Shown here piece after piece: positions 19,516 through 29,501 of a stretch of DNA of 64,000 nucleotides. Made by a program: the position numbers and the translations under genes. The DNA lies in assembly GCA_032718475.1 (NCBI GenBank), contig JAUCBJ010007223.1, positions 1 through 64,000 of the forward strand. Reading direction: 5' to 3'. The first letter of the stretch is position 1; each line of letters starts with the position of its first letter. The notes below the pieces were generated by a model that saw nothing but the letters and a program-made list of their open reading frames with translations, was not told where the DNA came from and searched no databases. The DNA comes from Nemertoderma westbladi. Taxonomy: Eukaryota; Xenacoelomorpha; Nemertodermatida; Nemertodermatidae.

Positions 19516-22188
19516 GTGTGTATGTACATCAGGAATGACTTAGCTTTTAATCGTAGAGAAGAATTAGAGACTTGCGATGAGATTTTACTGCTCGAACTTT
19601 TACTACCAAAAACTAAACCAATTATTATCGCTAGCGTTTACAGGCCGCCAAAACAAGATAATTTTTTAGAAAATCTAGAAAATAAAATCTTAGTGAATCT
19701 TAGGTCTGACTGTGAATTTTATTTATTAGGAGATTTTAATATTTGTTTTCATCAAAAAGCCTCAGCTATTTGTAGAAAATATCAAAGTGTTCTGAATTTA
19801 TTTGGTTTAAAACAATTAATAAGTGAATCAACTAGAATTACAAGTAAAACTTCCACCCTATTAGATCATATTGTTATTAATAATAGAGATATGGTATCTC
19901 AGTCTGGTGTTTTATCTATAGGTGTAAGTGATCACTTTATTGTTTTTTGTACAAGGAAATCTCAAAAGTATTTTTTTGGGGAACATAATACTGTCAAAAT
20001 TAGGTCTTTAAAGAACTACAGTAAGCAACAATTTATAAATATTTTAACTAACTCCAACTGGGAACCATGTTTTAAGGCAGCTAATATTAACCTTGCTTAT
20101 GCAATTTTTAAAAATTTATTTTTGAACGCTCTTGATTCTGTAGCACCCATTAAAGAAGTTCACTTAAAACAAAGAACAGAACCGTGGATGACTGCTAATA
20201 TTCTTAAGGTTATAAAGGATAGGGATTGCTTATTGTATAGATTTAGAAAATATGGTATTTTAACTGATTATAATAATTACTGTAGGTTAAGGAACTTAGT
20301 ACAGCGTGAAATTAAAAAAGCGAAATCCGAATTTTTGTACAACAAAATTGATGAAAATAAGGATAATCCAAAATCACTTTGGACGACATTAAAATCTTTA
20401 GGGTATAAAAGCACAAATTCAAAATCGAATATAGTCTTGCAGGAAAACGGGGAGCTCATTCATGAGCCTAAGATTATAAGTAATTTATTCAATAACTATT
20501 TCATTAATGTAGCCTCGAATCTTGTCCAAAAATTGCCAATTGCTAAAAATAAATACAGTCTAAATTCGGAAATACTAAACAAATTTTACTCGGAAAAGGT
20601 TAAGAATTCTCCAAAGTTATTTTTACAGCCTGTCTCAGAAGCTTATGTATTGAAAAATCTTGTCAGTATTTCGTCATCTAAAAGTACTGGACTGGACCAG
20701 ATTCCAGCAAGGTTTCTTAAGGATGGTGCGGAAGTGCTAAAGATTCCTATTACTTACATAATTAACTACTCAATTTTAGAAAATGTAGTCCCGGATGATC
20801 TTAAATTGGCGAAGGTTGTTCCAATATTTAAAAAGAACAGTAAATTAGAAACCAGTAATTACAGGCCCATTAGTGTGTTAAGTATTGTATCCAAAATTCT
20901 TGAACGTTCAGTGTACACTCAGCTAGAGTTCCATCTTAACAAACTCAATTTAATATACGAATTTCAATCTGGCTTCCGTAAATCTTACTCTACAGATAGT
21001 TGTCTAATCAATTTGACGGATAATATTAGGTGTAACAACGCGAAGGGATTGTATACCGGTATGGTAATGTTAGATTTACAGAAGGCCTTTGACACGGTTG
21101 ATCACGAAATATTACTAGGAAAACTAGATCTTATGGGTGTGGGCTCAATTAATTGGTTCAGGTCATACTTATCAGATAGGGGTCAAGTTGTAGATATAAA
21201 TAAAACTCAGTCCTCAGTTCAGAAAATTAAGTGTGGAGTACCGCAGGGTAGCATCTTAGGGCCGTTGCTGTTTGTATGTTACGTAAATGATATGATTAGT
21301 AGCATAGATCCGGACTTTAAACTAATATTATACGCTGATGATAGTGCATTAATCTTTTCTCACAGGGACCCGGACACAATTTGTGAAAAACTAGGCAAAG
21401 TTCTAGAATCCTGCAACGAATGGCTCATCGATAATAAGCTTTCAATTCACTACGGCAAAACTGAAAATATTTTATTCGGCTCGAAAAGAAAATTAAACAA
21501 GTTCCGAAACTTTGAAGTAATTAGCAACGGCCACAAAATTGAAAATAAAAAAGAAGTTAAATATTTAGGCTCCAAATTGGATTGTAGTTTATCCGGAGAA
21601 AGCATTGTTAAAAATATTATTGCAAAAGTTAATGGCAGACTAAAGTTTCTTTATCGACATAAAAATAGCCTAAATTTTAATTCTCGTAGGTTGCTTTCTT
21701 CATCTTTAATTCAATGTCATATTGACTATGCAAGTTCATCTTGGTATGAAGGCTTAACTAAAAATCTCAAAAATAGGTTACAAACAGCTCAAAACAAGGT
21801 AGTACGTTTTATTAATGATTATAAACCACGTCACCATTTAACCCCTGAAGATTTTAATCAGTCTGGTTTAATTAAAGTAGACAGTAGAGTAAAGCAGCTT
21901 CGGCTCAACCATGTACATAAAGTTTTCAATGATAACTGCCCTAAATACTTAAATCAAAAATTTACCAAACTGAGTGATACACATTCATACGGCACCAGAG
22001 CCAGCACATCAAATTTTTATGTTCCCAATTGTATATCCTTTGAAAGCGAAACGTTTTTCTTTAATGGAATAAAGAATGGGAATTCCTTACCGAATAACAT
22101 TAAAAATATTAAAAATGAACATGCCTTTAAGTCTGCAGTAAAATCCCATCTCCAAGACCAGTGCAAATTCTTATATAGCAGTATTTAG
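19516..22188 (+). CDS. LINE ORF, 3' part: AP endonuclease and reverse transcriptase
   Basis: 890 codons in the frame that continues the endonuclease (sequence upstream of this ATG back to about 19455 is also coding). Endonuclease motifs: VYRPPK, LLGDFN and SDHF. Reverse transcriptase motifs in order: SNYRPIS, QSGFRK, AFDTVDH (catalytic Asp about 526), GVPQGS and YADD (606-609), followed by thumb and C-terminal parts and stop at 22188. The domain order and microsatellite 3' tail fit the L2/CR1 group. The enzyme would make cDNA at a nicked target. Long AT-rich coding sequence without internal stops suggests a young copy. Confidence 0.93.
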   Translation: MCMYIRNDLAFNRREELETCDEILLLELLLPKTKPIIIASVYRPPKQDNFLENLENKILVNLRSDCEFYLLGDFNICFHQKASAICRKYQSVLNLFGLKQLISESTRITSKTSTLLDHIVINNRDMVSQSGVLSIGVSDHFIVFCTRKSQKYFFGEHNTVKIRSLKNYSKQQFINILTNSNWEPCFKAANINLAYAIFKNLFLNALDSVAPIKEVHLKQRTEPWMTANILKVIKDRDCLLYRFRKYGILTDYNNYCRLRNLVQREIKKAKSEFLYNKIDENKDNPKSLWTTLKSLGYKSTNSKSNIVLQENGELIHEPKIISNLFNNYFINVASNLVQKLPIAKNKYSLNSEILNKFYSEKVKNSPKLFLQPVSEAYVLKNLVSISSSKSTGLDQIPARFLKDGAEVLKIPITYIINYSILENVVPDDLKLAKVVPIFKKNSKLETSNYRPISVLSIVSKILERSVYTQLEFHLNKLNLIYEFQSGFRKSYSTDSCLINLTDNIRCNNAKGLYTGMVMLDLQKAFDTVDHEILLGKLDLMGVGSINWFRSYLSDRGQVVDINKTQSSVQKIKCGVPQGSILGPLLFVCYVNDMISSIDPDFKLILYADDSALIFSHRDPDTICEKLGKVLESCNEWLIDNKLSIHYGKTENILFGSKRKLNKFRNFEVISNGHKIENKKEVKYLGSKLDCSLSGESIVKNIIAKVNGRLKFLYRHKNSLNFNSRRLLSSSLIQCHIDYASSSWYEGLTKNLKNRLQTAQNKVVRFINDYKPRHHLTPEDFNQSGLIKVDSRVKQLRLNHVHKVFNDNCPKYLNQKFTKLSDTHSYGTRASTSNFYVPNCISFESETFFFNGIKNGNSLPNNIKNIKNEHAFKSAVKSHLQDQCKFLYSSI

Positions 22189-22545
22189 TTTAGTTCAATA
22201 TTAAATAGGTGCATGTGCAATAATTAGTAATAATGTTCAATTTTGTATTTCTTGTATCTTATTTAGTTTAAATTATATAATTATTCTATATACAGTAGTT
22301 AGTTTAGTTTGTATTGGTAACCAAGTAACTTGAAGGACCCCCTTGGAAATAAGCTGCAAAGCTTTAGGGGTTATCCTTTATGTTATGTTGGACAATACTT
22401 ACTATACATTAATAATTTTACTGAGTTAATGTATTGGTTTCTATTGTTTGCATAATATATAAATAAATCTATCTATCTATAACCCTATAGACCTGATCAT
22501 AATCCGAGAAATTTATATACCGATAACTCGATATTAAATAACACG

Positions 22546-24999
22546 ATGGCCCAAGAAAGTTTTACGCGTCAAATGGCTAGAACCGAAGCCCGGCAAGCGG
22601 TAAAGGTGGGAGAGATCGTCAAGTTCAATGGAGATGAGATGAAATGGTTACCTTTTAATGAATATTATAAAGATAACATTCAGAACTCTGTACTATCTAA
22701 TGGAGAGAAACTTAGATTCCTCATCGAGTGCTTGGAAGGATCTCCCAAGTTAATGGCGTTAAAGTTTATTGGACATCCAGACGGATTAAGACAAGTTTGG
22801 GATATACTAAACATCAGGTATGGTAATAAGACTAACATAGCTAGGTATTTATATGCGAAATTAATGGCGCCCCGAAAGTTTCTTAGCAGCGGGATTATAG
22901 AATTTTCCAATGAGATTCAGGAGATCTGTAGACAGCTAGATTGGTTAGGTAAGTCTCATGAATACCAGAACTCTATGGTTGTAGGAGCCTTAGCATCTAC
23001 TTTACCAAAGGGTGGAGTAGGTACACGCTGGGACAAGAAGGTGTTATATATGATGGAACAGCAACAACGAGACCCTACCATGGCTGATCTCATGTCATTC
23101 CTAGATGGAGAAGTGAAATTACAGCTCCTAAAACAGTCTAGAGAGAAGACACCGGAAAACAAGGTAAGTGAGAAACCCGTTTCTAGGAGAAAGGTAATAC
23201 CAGTTTGTTATACAGACGACGGCGAAAGCCAGGCTTCTCAAGAGGAAGACAGCGGAAAAGACACTGAAAGATCTTACTATGACAATAAAATGCCTAAAGA
23301 CCAGGTAAGTAAATCCAAGTCTCGACCCAATGACAGAAGAGAACCGGTAAGAAAAACCCCTCCTACGTCTCCCAAGAGAATTCATGTAAGAAAGCCCGAG
23401 GAAAGAACAAGTGTGCACCACACAGCACAGGTTAAAGTAAGTAACATCAAACCCAAATGTGTGCTGTGCGACGGGCCCCACCGCTTGAATATGTGCGATG
23501 AATTCTTAAAGAAATCATTAAAAGAGAGACGGGAAGTCATGTGGGATAAGCGGTTGTGTTATAATTGCCTCAGACGAGGACACCAACGGCGAACCTGTTA
23601 CTCCGACGCAAGGTGTGCAAAGTGCGGCGCAAAACATCATATCTTGTTGCACACGGAATTCGAACGAAACAGCCCGAGTCAGGTAAGTGAGTCCGAACTA
23701 CATGTCCAATTCAGTGATGTGAACGACACTGATCAATCTGAGATGGAAGGATTCTATACGGATGAGTTCTCCGACGAAAACGAATCCTGTTACCTGACAA
23801 ATACCGCAGTGTATCGAGCACTCATGTATGAGAAAGACACAGACAGCGACCTCACCCTAACTACTTCAGATCAACAACAATCTTGGAAAGCGCCAACTTC
23901 AAATGTAGGAATCCGAGAATTTCCTGTAGTCCAGTTACGGGTCCACGGACCTCAGAAGAGCTATATAGTGAACGCCCTCCTGGACTCCGGTAGCACAGGA
24001 ACATTCATCGATAAAGAACTAGCCGAAGTCATCTTTGCTGGACAACCCAAGTTCCGAACCAAGCTAAACATGTCAGGGATCATGCAGGTTTGGAATTCTA
24101 CTGTAGCTGCCGACTATTATATAGGTGAGTTGTCCACTCCACAGGATAAACTAGGAGAATACAGTATAAGGTCAGTAAAAATGGTGGCAATAAAGAACTT
24201 CGCTACCACCCAAGTGGAACCTTATAATTGGGACGAAGATGATCATGTCCAACAACTTAACATCCCTAGATTCGACACCGATTATCCTGGAGTACAAATA
24301 TTAATCGGTCAAAACGCGCATGAGGCGCTGGAGACATTAGAGAAACGACCTACTCAACCGCAACCACTTCAGACCTATGCGGTAAGAACTAGAGTAGGTT
24401 GGTACCTTACTGGACCTTCCCGTAGAACGCTCAGGGAAAGACTGCTTCAAGATCGCGTCTGCCAGGTGAGTGAATGGGAAGACGATACTAGTGAGGGAGA
24501 CGACCCAACTGAGGGAACACCACACTCCTCAGATAATGACAATCTTAACTCCAATGTAGATCAATGGAGATATTGCCCCAAGACGATGAATATAACTGAC
24601 ATCGCTTCCAGAGGAGCAACTCCTCAAGAACTGACAGATACTACAGACCGGTTAGGTGAACCCGACTTCCTGAGTAAGGAGGATGAATGGCCTCCCCATC
24701 TTACTCCGACTGAGATTAGACCAGCCAAGGGAGCGGAGAAAGTCAAACCTAAAACCCGGACGGGTGGATCGGAGTTATTTGAACCCGGGATAGATCTGTC
24801 GGTATTACATATTGCCAGGGACGACGCCGTGGATCTGGACCTCCCCACCGCGAGTGGATCCTTCATGAAGATCAGAGAGAGCGATTGGAGCTCTGGAACA
24901 TCAGACGTCTCGCAGGGACTCTTACCTCTCCTGCAGGGAGCGACGGACCACTATAGCTCCTGGAATCGGCTTTGTAAGGCCGTCGTGTACTTAGAGTGA
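22546..24999 (+). CDS. BEL Gag-protease with in-frame deletion of RT, most of RNase H and integrase
   Basis: 817 codons; open sequence also extends back to the LINE junction at 22486. Residues about 20-200 are a DUF1759-like Gag, about 305-365 hold zinc-knuckle type clusters (CVLC, CYNC..GH..RTC, CAKC..H), and a retropepsin lies around LDSGSTGTFID with Asp480 (23983). After residue about 665 the frame departs from the minus copy and joins the segment WRYCPKTMNITDIASRG, which in BEL elements lies at the end of RNase H, then HYSSWNRL just before integrase, and stops. So the polymerase core and integrase are missing, yet the frame stays open across the deletion junction near 24545. The product could still make particles. 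Confidence 0.88.
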   Translation: MAQESFTRQMARTEARQAVKVGEIVKFNGDEMKWLPFNEYYKDNIQNSVLSNGEKLRFLIECLEGSPKLMALKFIGHPDGLRQVWDILNIRYGNKTNIARYLYAKLMAPRKFLSSGIIEFSNEIQEICRQLDWLGKSHEYQNSMVVGALASTLPKGGVGTRWDKKVLYMMEQQQRDPTMADLMSFLDGEVKLQLLKQSREKTPENKVSEKPVSRRKVIPVCYTDDGESQASQEEDSGKDTERSYYDNKMPKDQVSKSKSRPNDRREPVRKTPPTSPKRIHVRKPEERTSVHHTAQVKVSNIKPKCVLCDGPHRLNMCDEFLKKSLKERREVMWDKRLCYNCLRRGHQRRTCYSDARCAKCGAKHHILLHTEFERNSPSQVSESELHVQFSDVNDTDQSEMEGFYTDEFSDENESCYLTNTAVYRALMYEKDTDSDLTLTTSDQQQSWKAPTSNVGIREFPVVQLRVHGPQKSYIVNALLDSGSTGTFIDKELAEVIFAGQPKFRTKLNMSGIMQVWNSTVAADYYIGELSTPQDKLGEYSIRSVKMVAIKNFATTQVEPYNWDEDDHVQQLNIPRFDTDYPGVQILIGQNAHEALETLEKRPTQPQPLQTYAVRTRVGWYLTGPSRRTLRERLLQDRVCQVSEWEDDTSEGDDPTEGTPHSSDNDNLNSNVDQWRYCPKTMNITDIASRGATPQELTDTTDRLGEPDFLSKEDEWPPHLTPTEIRPAKGAEKVKPKTRTGGSELFEPGIDLSVLHIARDDAVDLDLPTASGSFMKIRESDWSSGTSDVSQGLLPLLQGATDHYSSWNRLCKAVVYLE

Positions 25000-25178
25000 T
25001 GTTTTTATCGTCACTATTCCAGGACGAAGAGGAATCCTGGAATTGTATTCGGGATGCAGCGACTCAATCACCCAGTCGGTCGTTTGTGTTTACCGGAAGG
25101 GAATGGAGGACTCTCCGGAAACTGTGGAAGGCAAGATTCTCTTCCCACGACCACCTCCCTAATCCTTCAAACATCTAG
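24996..25178 (+). pseudogene. Possible remnant of the pol 3' end
   Basis: 60 codons overlapping the stop of the Gag-protease frame, ending shortly before AT-rich non-coding DNA. It may be the extreme C terminus of the lost integrase region, but I see no diagnostic motif. Confidence 0.25.
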
Positions 25179-26872
25179 GGACTCCATAATGTAACAACAT
25201 ATGGAGTGGGTGTGTGACTATATTATTTTATATTTATTTTTATTATTTTATATTATGTATGTATTATTATGTAATTTTATTATAATCGTTTTCTTTAATT
25301 TCATTTAGTAGAATGTTATTTTAGCGATTATTTATTAGATTAGTGCAATATATATTCGCGTTTATTACTTAATTACGTATATATTATATTTAGTGCGACG
25401 GCGAGAAATAATTCTTTTCCTCCTTCCTTACTGTCCGTATTACATTACAAATACGTAACTACAGTAAGATGACATATCCGTACTTATTAAAGTACAATAA
25501 AGCCACTACTATATTCAAGTATTATTGGTAGGCAGAGTATTAGGAATGCAAAGTTCAGATCCTCGTGTCTCGGCTAAACCAAGCTCTGGGTAGACCTTGG
25601 AAACGACTTGCCTCTTCACACTGACATTGCTTCGTGCGATATTGCTCTCATACCATATATTAAATAATACATATAGTAGCGTGATGTCCCTCTAACAGTA
25701 GCGTAAAACACACATAAATCTGTTAAACCTTTTGACCATCTGTAATTCTAGTCGATTAAGATATCGCGGCACCCACCGATATACTTGAAAGACAAAATTC
25801 TAGAATCAGTGGTTAACGTCCCCAGACAAGTTCTGGAATAAATCGGTGCCCATCTCAAATATTAATTATTTAATATTTGCAAATCTAATAAATCAAAATC
25901 TGTAAAATTCAGATCCTTCAACAATTCTAGTCAATTAAGATATCGTAGCATTTACCGATATTCTTAAAAAGACAATTTTCATAGAATTAAGGATCTTGTG
26001 TCCCCAGACATGTTCTAGAATCAAAATATGTCAATTTAATTATCAAATAATAAAATTTCAGGGAATAAATTTAAATTCATGTCTTTTAATGAATTTAATA
26101 AATTGCCATTTTTACGCAATTTATAACATTCCCAAAATTCCATTAATTAATAGATCAAGGGAGCGGAGATTTATCTTATTATGCGTATGAGTGTGCGAAA
26201 GTCTCCCAAACATAGTCAATAGCCGATAAAATTCATAAAGCCATGTATAAAACAGGACATTGACCATTAAAGAATTACTATTAAATAACATCCCAGATCT
26301 GTATGCATTGGAATTACCCTAATTCTACCGCTAGCTTTGCATAATGTCACCATAGCAACAACCACGCTAGAATTAGAATTGAATTAAAAGAACAATAGAC
26401 AGCTTGTCCCATTGAATAGCATAGGAAATAAATAGCGCACTGCTAGTATCCAAGGATACATGATAATAACGTGACATTCTGGAAGGCACTGACTAACGGA
26501 CAAGTGACCCGAGTGTGTGTAATTTGTGACAAATTGTGTGTGTGGTATTTGTGAGTTTATAGGCGAATGTTACTACTAAGGTGTGTTTACAGTAGCGAGT
26601 CGCAATTGTGAAAGTAACCCTAACTCTCCAGTAAGAACCTGAGGTGTATCTAAGCCTTTGGGACGGACAGTCGAGTGACTTGTGCCGGTTGTCGTTGTCG
26701 TTGTGCGGCTACGTCGTTGGCGAAAGTACAGCGGCGACGACACATCGGCGCTGAGGATCTCGCACTGTCCGGGGGCTGATTGGGGTAGGCAGCGACGCTC
26801 GCTAGCCTAAATATAAACTCATTATAATATTAATAAACTCATATATAGCAGATATGACGGAGTTGATAGAAG
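25179..26872. other. 3' non-coding part of the BEL element
   Basis: AT-rich, no convincing ORF. It holds a duplication of about 180 bp: TCTAGTCGATTAAGATATCG at 25747 and a diverged copy TCTAGTCAATTAAGATATCG at 25927, each followed by GTCCCCAGACA-GTTCT. At 26640-26800 it becomes GC-richer (GTTGTCGTTGTCGTTG), like a 5' UTR preceding the next ORF. Confidence 0.5.
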
Positions 26873-27259
26873 ATGGTCTTGGTATCAGGGAGCGATATAC
26901 TCTACTTTCAAGCGTTTGTTGATAGCTTGATACGCGGTGATACTAGCCCAACTACTACGGAGGATGATGGTCGTTATATCGAACCTACGATTTCCTGGAA
27001 GCAACTTACGCGTGAATTGGACTATGGAAAATTCACCGCTCGCTACACGCATTGTAATGGTATGTATATGGACTTCTTAACCATTGGCCATTCTATCGAT
27101 TTACACGATACGGACTATGTCGAACATATCCTACCCAGAGGAGTCGAAACGATAAACCAAAATTCTAATGCGAAAATCCTATTCGAAATCGACTCGAAAG
27201 AAAAGACATTAAAGAAACAAATAAACGCGGTAACTCCAACATATATTTGGAATTCTTGA
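26873..27259 (+). CDS. Hypothetical accessory protein, 128 aa, in the 3' part of the BEL element
   Basis: Unrecognised. The protein is mixed, acidic and soluble-looking with no membrane segment or signal peptide, so it does not look like an envelope protein. An in-frame stop (TAG) lies two codons upstream of the ATG, fixing the start. A shorter ORF begins at 26854 in another frame. The GC-rich stretch just upstream and the AT-rich surroundings make this segment stand out from the rest of the element, so capture of a host exon is possible. Coding status is uncertain. Confidence 0.4.
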   Translation: MVLVSGSDILYFQAFVDSLIRGDTSPTTTEDDGRYIEPTISWKQLTRELDYGKFTARYTHCNGMYMDFLTIGHSIDLHDTDYVEHILPRGVETINQNSNAKILFEIDSKEKTLKKQINAVTPTYIWNS

Positions 27260-28258
27260 TAGAAGCATTGTAACAACAAATAAATATCATCCACGTTTCC
27301 CCTACCAGACGTGCGTCTTTGGTATTATTACGATAAATGCCCTAGACCCAGCCAATAAACGGAAAGACATAAACATCCACGGAAACGTTGTGTTAAACAC
27401 AGTTGTGCTCGTTATATTTACTGGAGTTTCGAGCGAAACTTGTTTGACGTATCACCTATGCTCACTCGGCTCGAACGATCCTGGAGTAAACCTACGATCA
27501 GAGTCCCGGAATACTCGGTCAAACCTCCTCATTCCTTAGTTGGACCTCAGACCTGCGATCCTGGTGGTGTCGCGGATCCTCGCGGACTGTATTCACTGTT
27601 CAAAGATCTAGTGCTACCCTAACAATTAATCGGTAACACTCCGACAGTGGTTTCTAGCTAGCCGCCCATCTTACCTAGCCGGATTGTGACGCGAACACCT
27701 AATATCACTATCCAACCGTATGGTCGTCCCCGTTTAACGCGATACAACCCTTCATCAAGGTGAAGGAGAGCGTTGTATGAAACGAGTTAAACGCTATTCT
27801 ATAAAGATCAAAAAAGAAACCTGCGTTTGTTCAGATAAACGTAAGTTATAACAGTAAGTCCAATCGATAAACGAATTGGCCTTATCTCAGTTCGATTGGG
27901 AAATCTCGAATCTCTAAGAAGATATCAAGCTTAGAAAACCCTATTCTCTGCGAGAGTTTTGGACGAACGTATCCCATGACAAGCGGAGGAAAATCAGCTC
28001 GAGGAGAAGCATATCGAAATGGACGAGACACCGACCGTAAACCCAAACCTTCTAATGCAATTGTATTGCACCCTTTACCCAGGAGTTATAGCCTTTCTAG
28101 TAAAGTGGCTCGCCCCAAAGAGAAAAGGACTCTTGCTGGCCTCGGGAAACTGCGTGAACGCCGTCCGCGCAAGAAAAACTAACTGTTTAGAGTATCTTTA
28201 TGTTTTAGAAACTGTGATTTTTATATTTTATAGACTGAAAATCCCATTTTCTGGGAGC
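27260..28258 (+). other. 3' region with small basic ORFs, status unknown
   Basis: Two short ORFs are visible: 27440-27622 (60 codons) and 27976-28182 (68 codons). The second is very basic, ending LRERRPRKKN, and overlaps a 97-codon ORF (28019-28312) in another frame. None has a domain I recognise. They could be exons of a spliced accessory gene or chance frames. Confidence 0.35.
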
Positions 28259-28463
28259 GGTGTAAAAGCTTTTGCGGAATTGCCCGGTTATTTTTCCTTA
28301 TTTTTCCCGTAAAATACTCTGTAGTTGGTTTAGTAGGCGTAGGAGGCCGTATTATTGCTGTATCGGTGTTTTTTAGAGGACCTAAGAGCTATTTCTTCCG
28401 TATGTGTACTTTGGAAGACATGGTTGGTGATTCTATGGCAATTCTATGACGCAAAAGGGGCTA
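28259..28463 (+). promoter_or_regulatory. 3' UTR end with polypurine tract of the BEL element
   Basis: Ends GACGCAAAAGGGGCTA directly before the 3' LTR; the purine run GCAAAAGGGG (28451-28460) is the likely primer for plus-strand DNA synthesis. The same segment is found displaced at 9303-9508. Confidence 0.7.
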
Positions 28464-29480
28464 GATACTCTTGAACAGTAGTTACTATGACGACGGTTAA
28501 CAGCTGATATTCATACGTGTCGATTTTCTTTGTTCTACGGCTTCTCTTAGTTCAGTCAACCAATCAGAGCGTTTTTACGGCTCTTGTACAGAAATTTCCG
28601 AGAAATCACGCAATGCATTATGGGCAGTGTTATCATTCTGTCCTGAGCCAGGAAGAACGGCTTTGGAATATTTTGTGCTGTTCTGCTTTTAGCCTAACAC
28701 TAGTAGGCTTAATTATAAGGACATATATCCGTTATCTGTGCAACTCAATACTTACCTACTAACCTAACTCAACTGGGCAATGCATATATCTTGTTGTACA
28801 TACTTTTATATTGTTATACTGCTATTTACTGTCGATTATTCATTATATGGTGATGAAATATTATATTGGAATAACGAGAAATAACCCCGAAAACCCAATA
28901 TTCTTGATATACCGAAGGTAAGAGAGACAGGTTACATATAACGATTGTGACTTATGTTAAAGTGGTTTGAAGTGAATCTAATGTTATCTGATAGACCCTA
29001 CATGAGTCGGTCTGTGTTCCTTTTATATGTGACTAAAATCAGTGAAGATCGGCAGATCAGTGTGCAGTATTGTGCAGCATTGTGTATGAGTGAGACTGAT
29101 AACGAAGCATTTCCTAAAGAATGCGCCATATATGTGAATTGTAACTAAGCCATATCGTTGCGTGTAGTTTAAGTCATAACTCTGTTTATATAGATAGAGC
29201 GCCACGTCCTAAAGGAACTGCTAATATTCCCCGAAGGTGAATAATATTGTCAGAGATTATATAACACGATCAGTCGAATAATACAGTAGGCTTACATAGC
29301 AATACGATTAAGCCGTCGAACCCAATCTCCCGGGTATATCCAGCGGGTGAATGATCGCGCACGGATTGGTTTCAACTAGTGTAGTGAATCAAATACTTGT
29401 CAGAGGCTAAAAGCGATTTATTATCTAGAAGACATCCTAATTTGGCGGGTTAAACTGCCAAAGGTCTGAAAGCGCGAACA
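28464..29480 (+). repeat. 3' LTR of the plus-strand BEL element
   Basis: Matches 12315-13331 base for base as far as I can read. It ends AGCGCGAACA and abuts a long G tract. Confidence 0.9.
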
Positions 29481-29501
29481 GGGGGGGTGGGGGGGGGGGG
29501 G
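29481..29501. repeat. Interrupted poly-G tract
   Basis: About twenty G with a single T interruption, starting exactly at the 3' LTR end. A similar G run abuts the displaced 3' UTR copy at 9303. Confidence 0.9.

Larger units (their letters stand above)
18603..22482 (+). mobile_element. L2/CR1-like non-LTR retrotransposon (LINE) with 2A peptide, inserted in gag
   Basis: Limits come from comparison with the uninterrupted minus copy: GACATTCCC precedes and TATAGACCTGAT follows the insertion, with CCC repeated at both sides (a very short or absent target duplication). The 3' end is a short (ATCT)n tract, not poly(A), as in L2/CR1-type LINEs. It encodes a 2A peptide, a PHD-type finger, an AP endonuclease and a reverse transcriptase, and is broken only by one frameshift near 19455. 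Confidence 0.9.
12315..29480 (+). mobile_element. BEL/Pao LTR retrotransposon, RT and integrase deleted, with nested insertions
   Basis: A direct repeat of 1,017 bp (12315-13331 and 28464-29480, offset 16,149) bounds a leader, a Gag-protease frame, a 3' region and a polypurine tract. Nested inside are a hAT-like MITE (13523-14388) and a LINE (18603-22482). Where RT, most of RNase H and integrase should be, the reading frame jumps from protease-downstream sequence to the end of the RNase H region. Both LTRs read as identical by eye. No target-site duplication is visible: the left flank ends TTACTG and the right flank starts GGGGGG. Confidence 0.85.

Noticed and set aside
22680-24870. Minus-strand ORFs within the Gag-protease frame
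   Set aside because: Antisense shadows; the plus frame has zinc knuckles and the protease motif.
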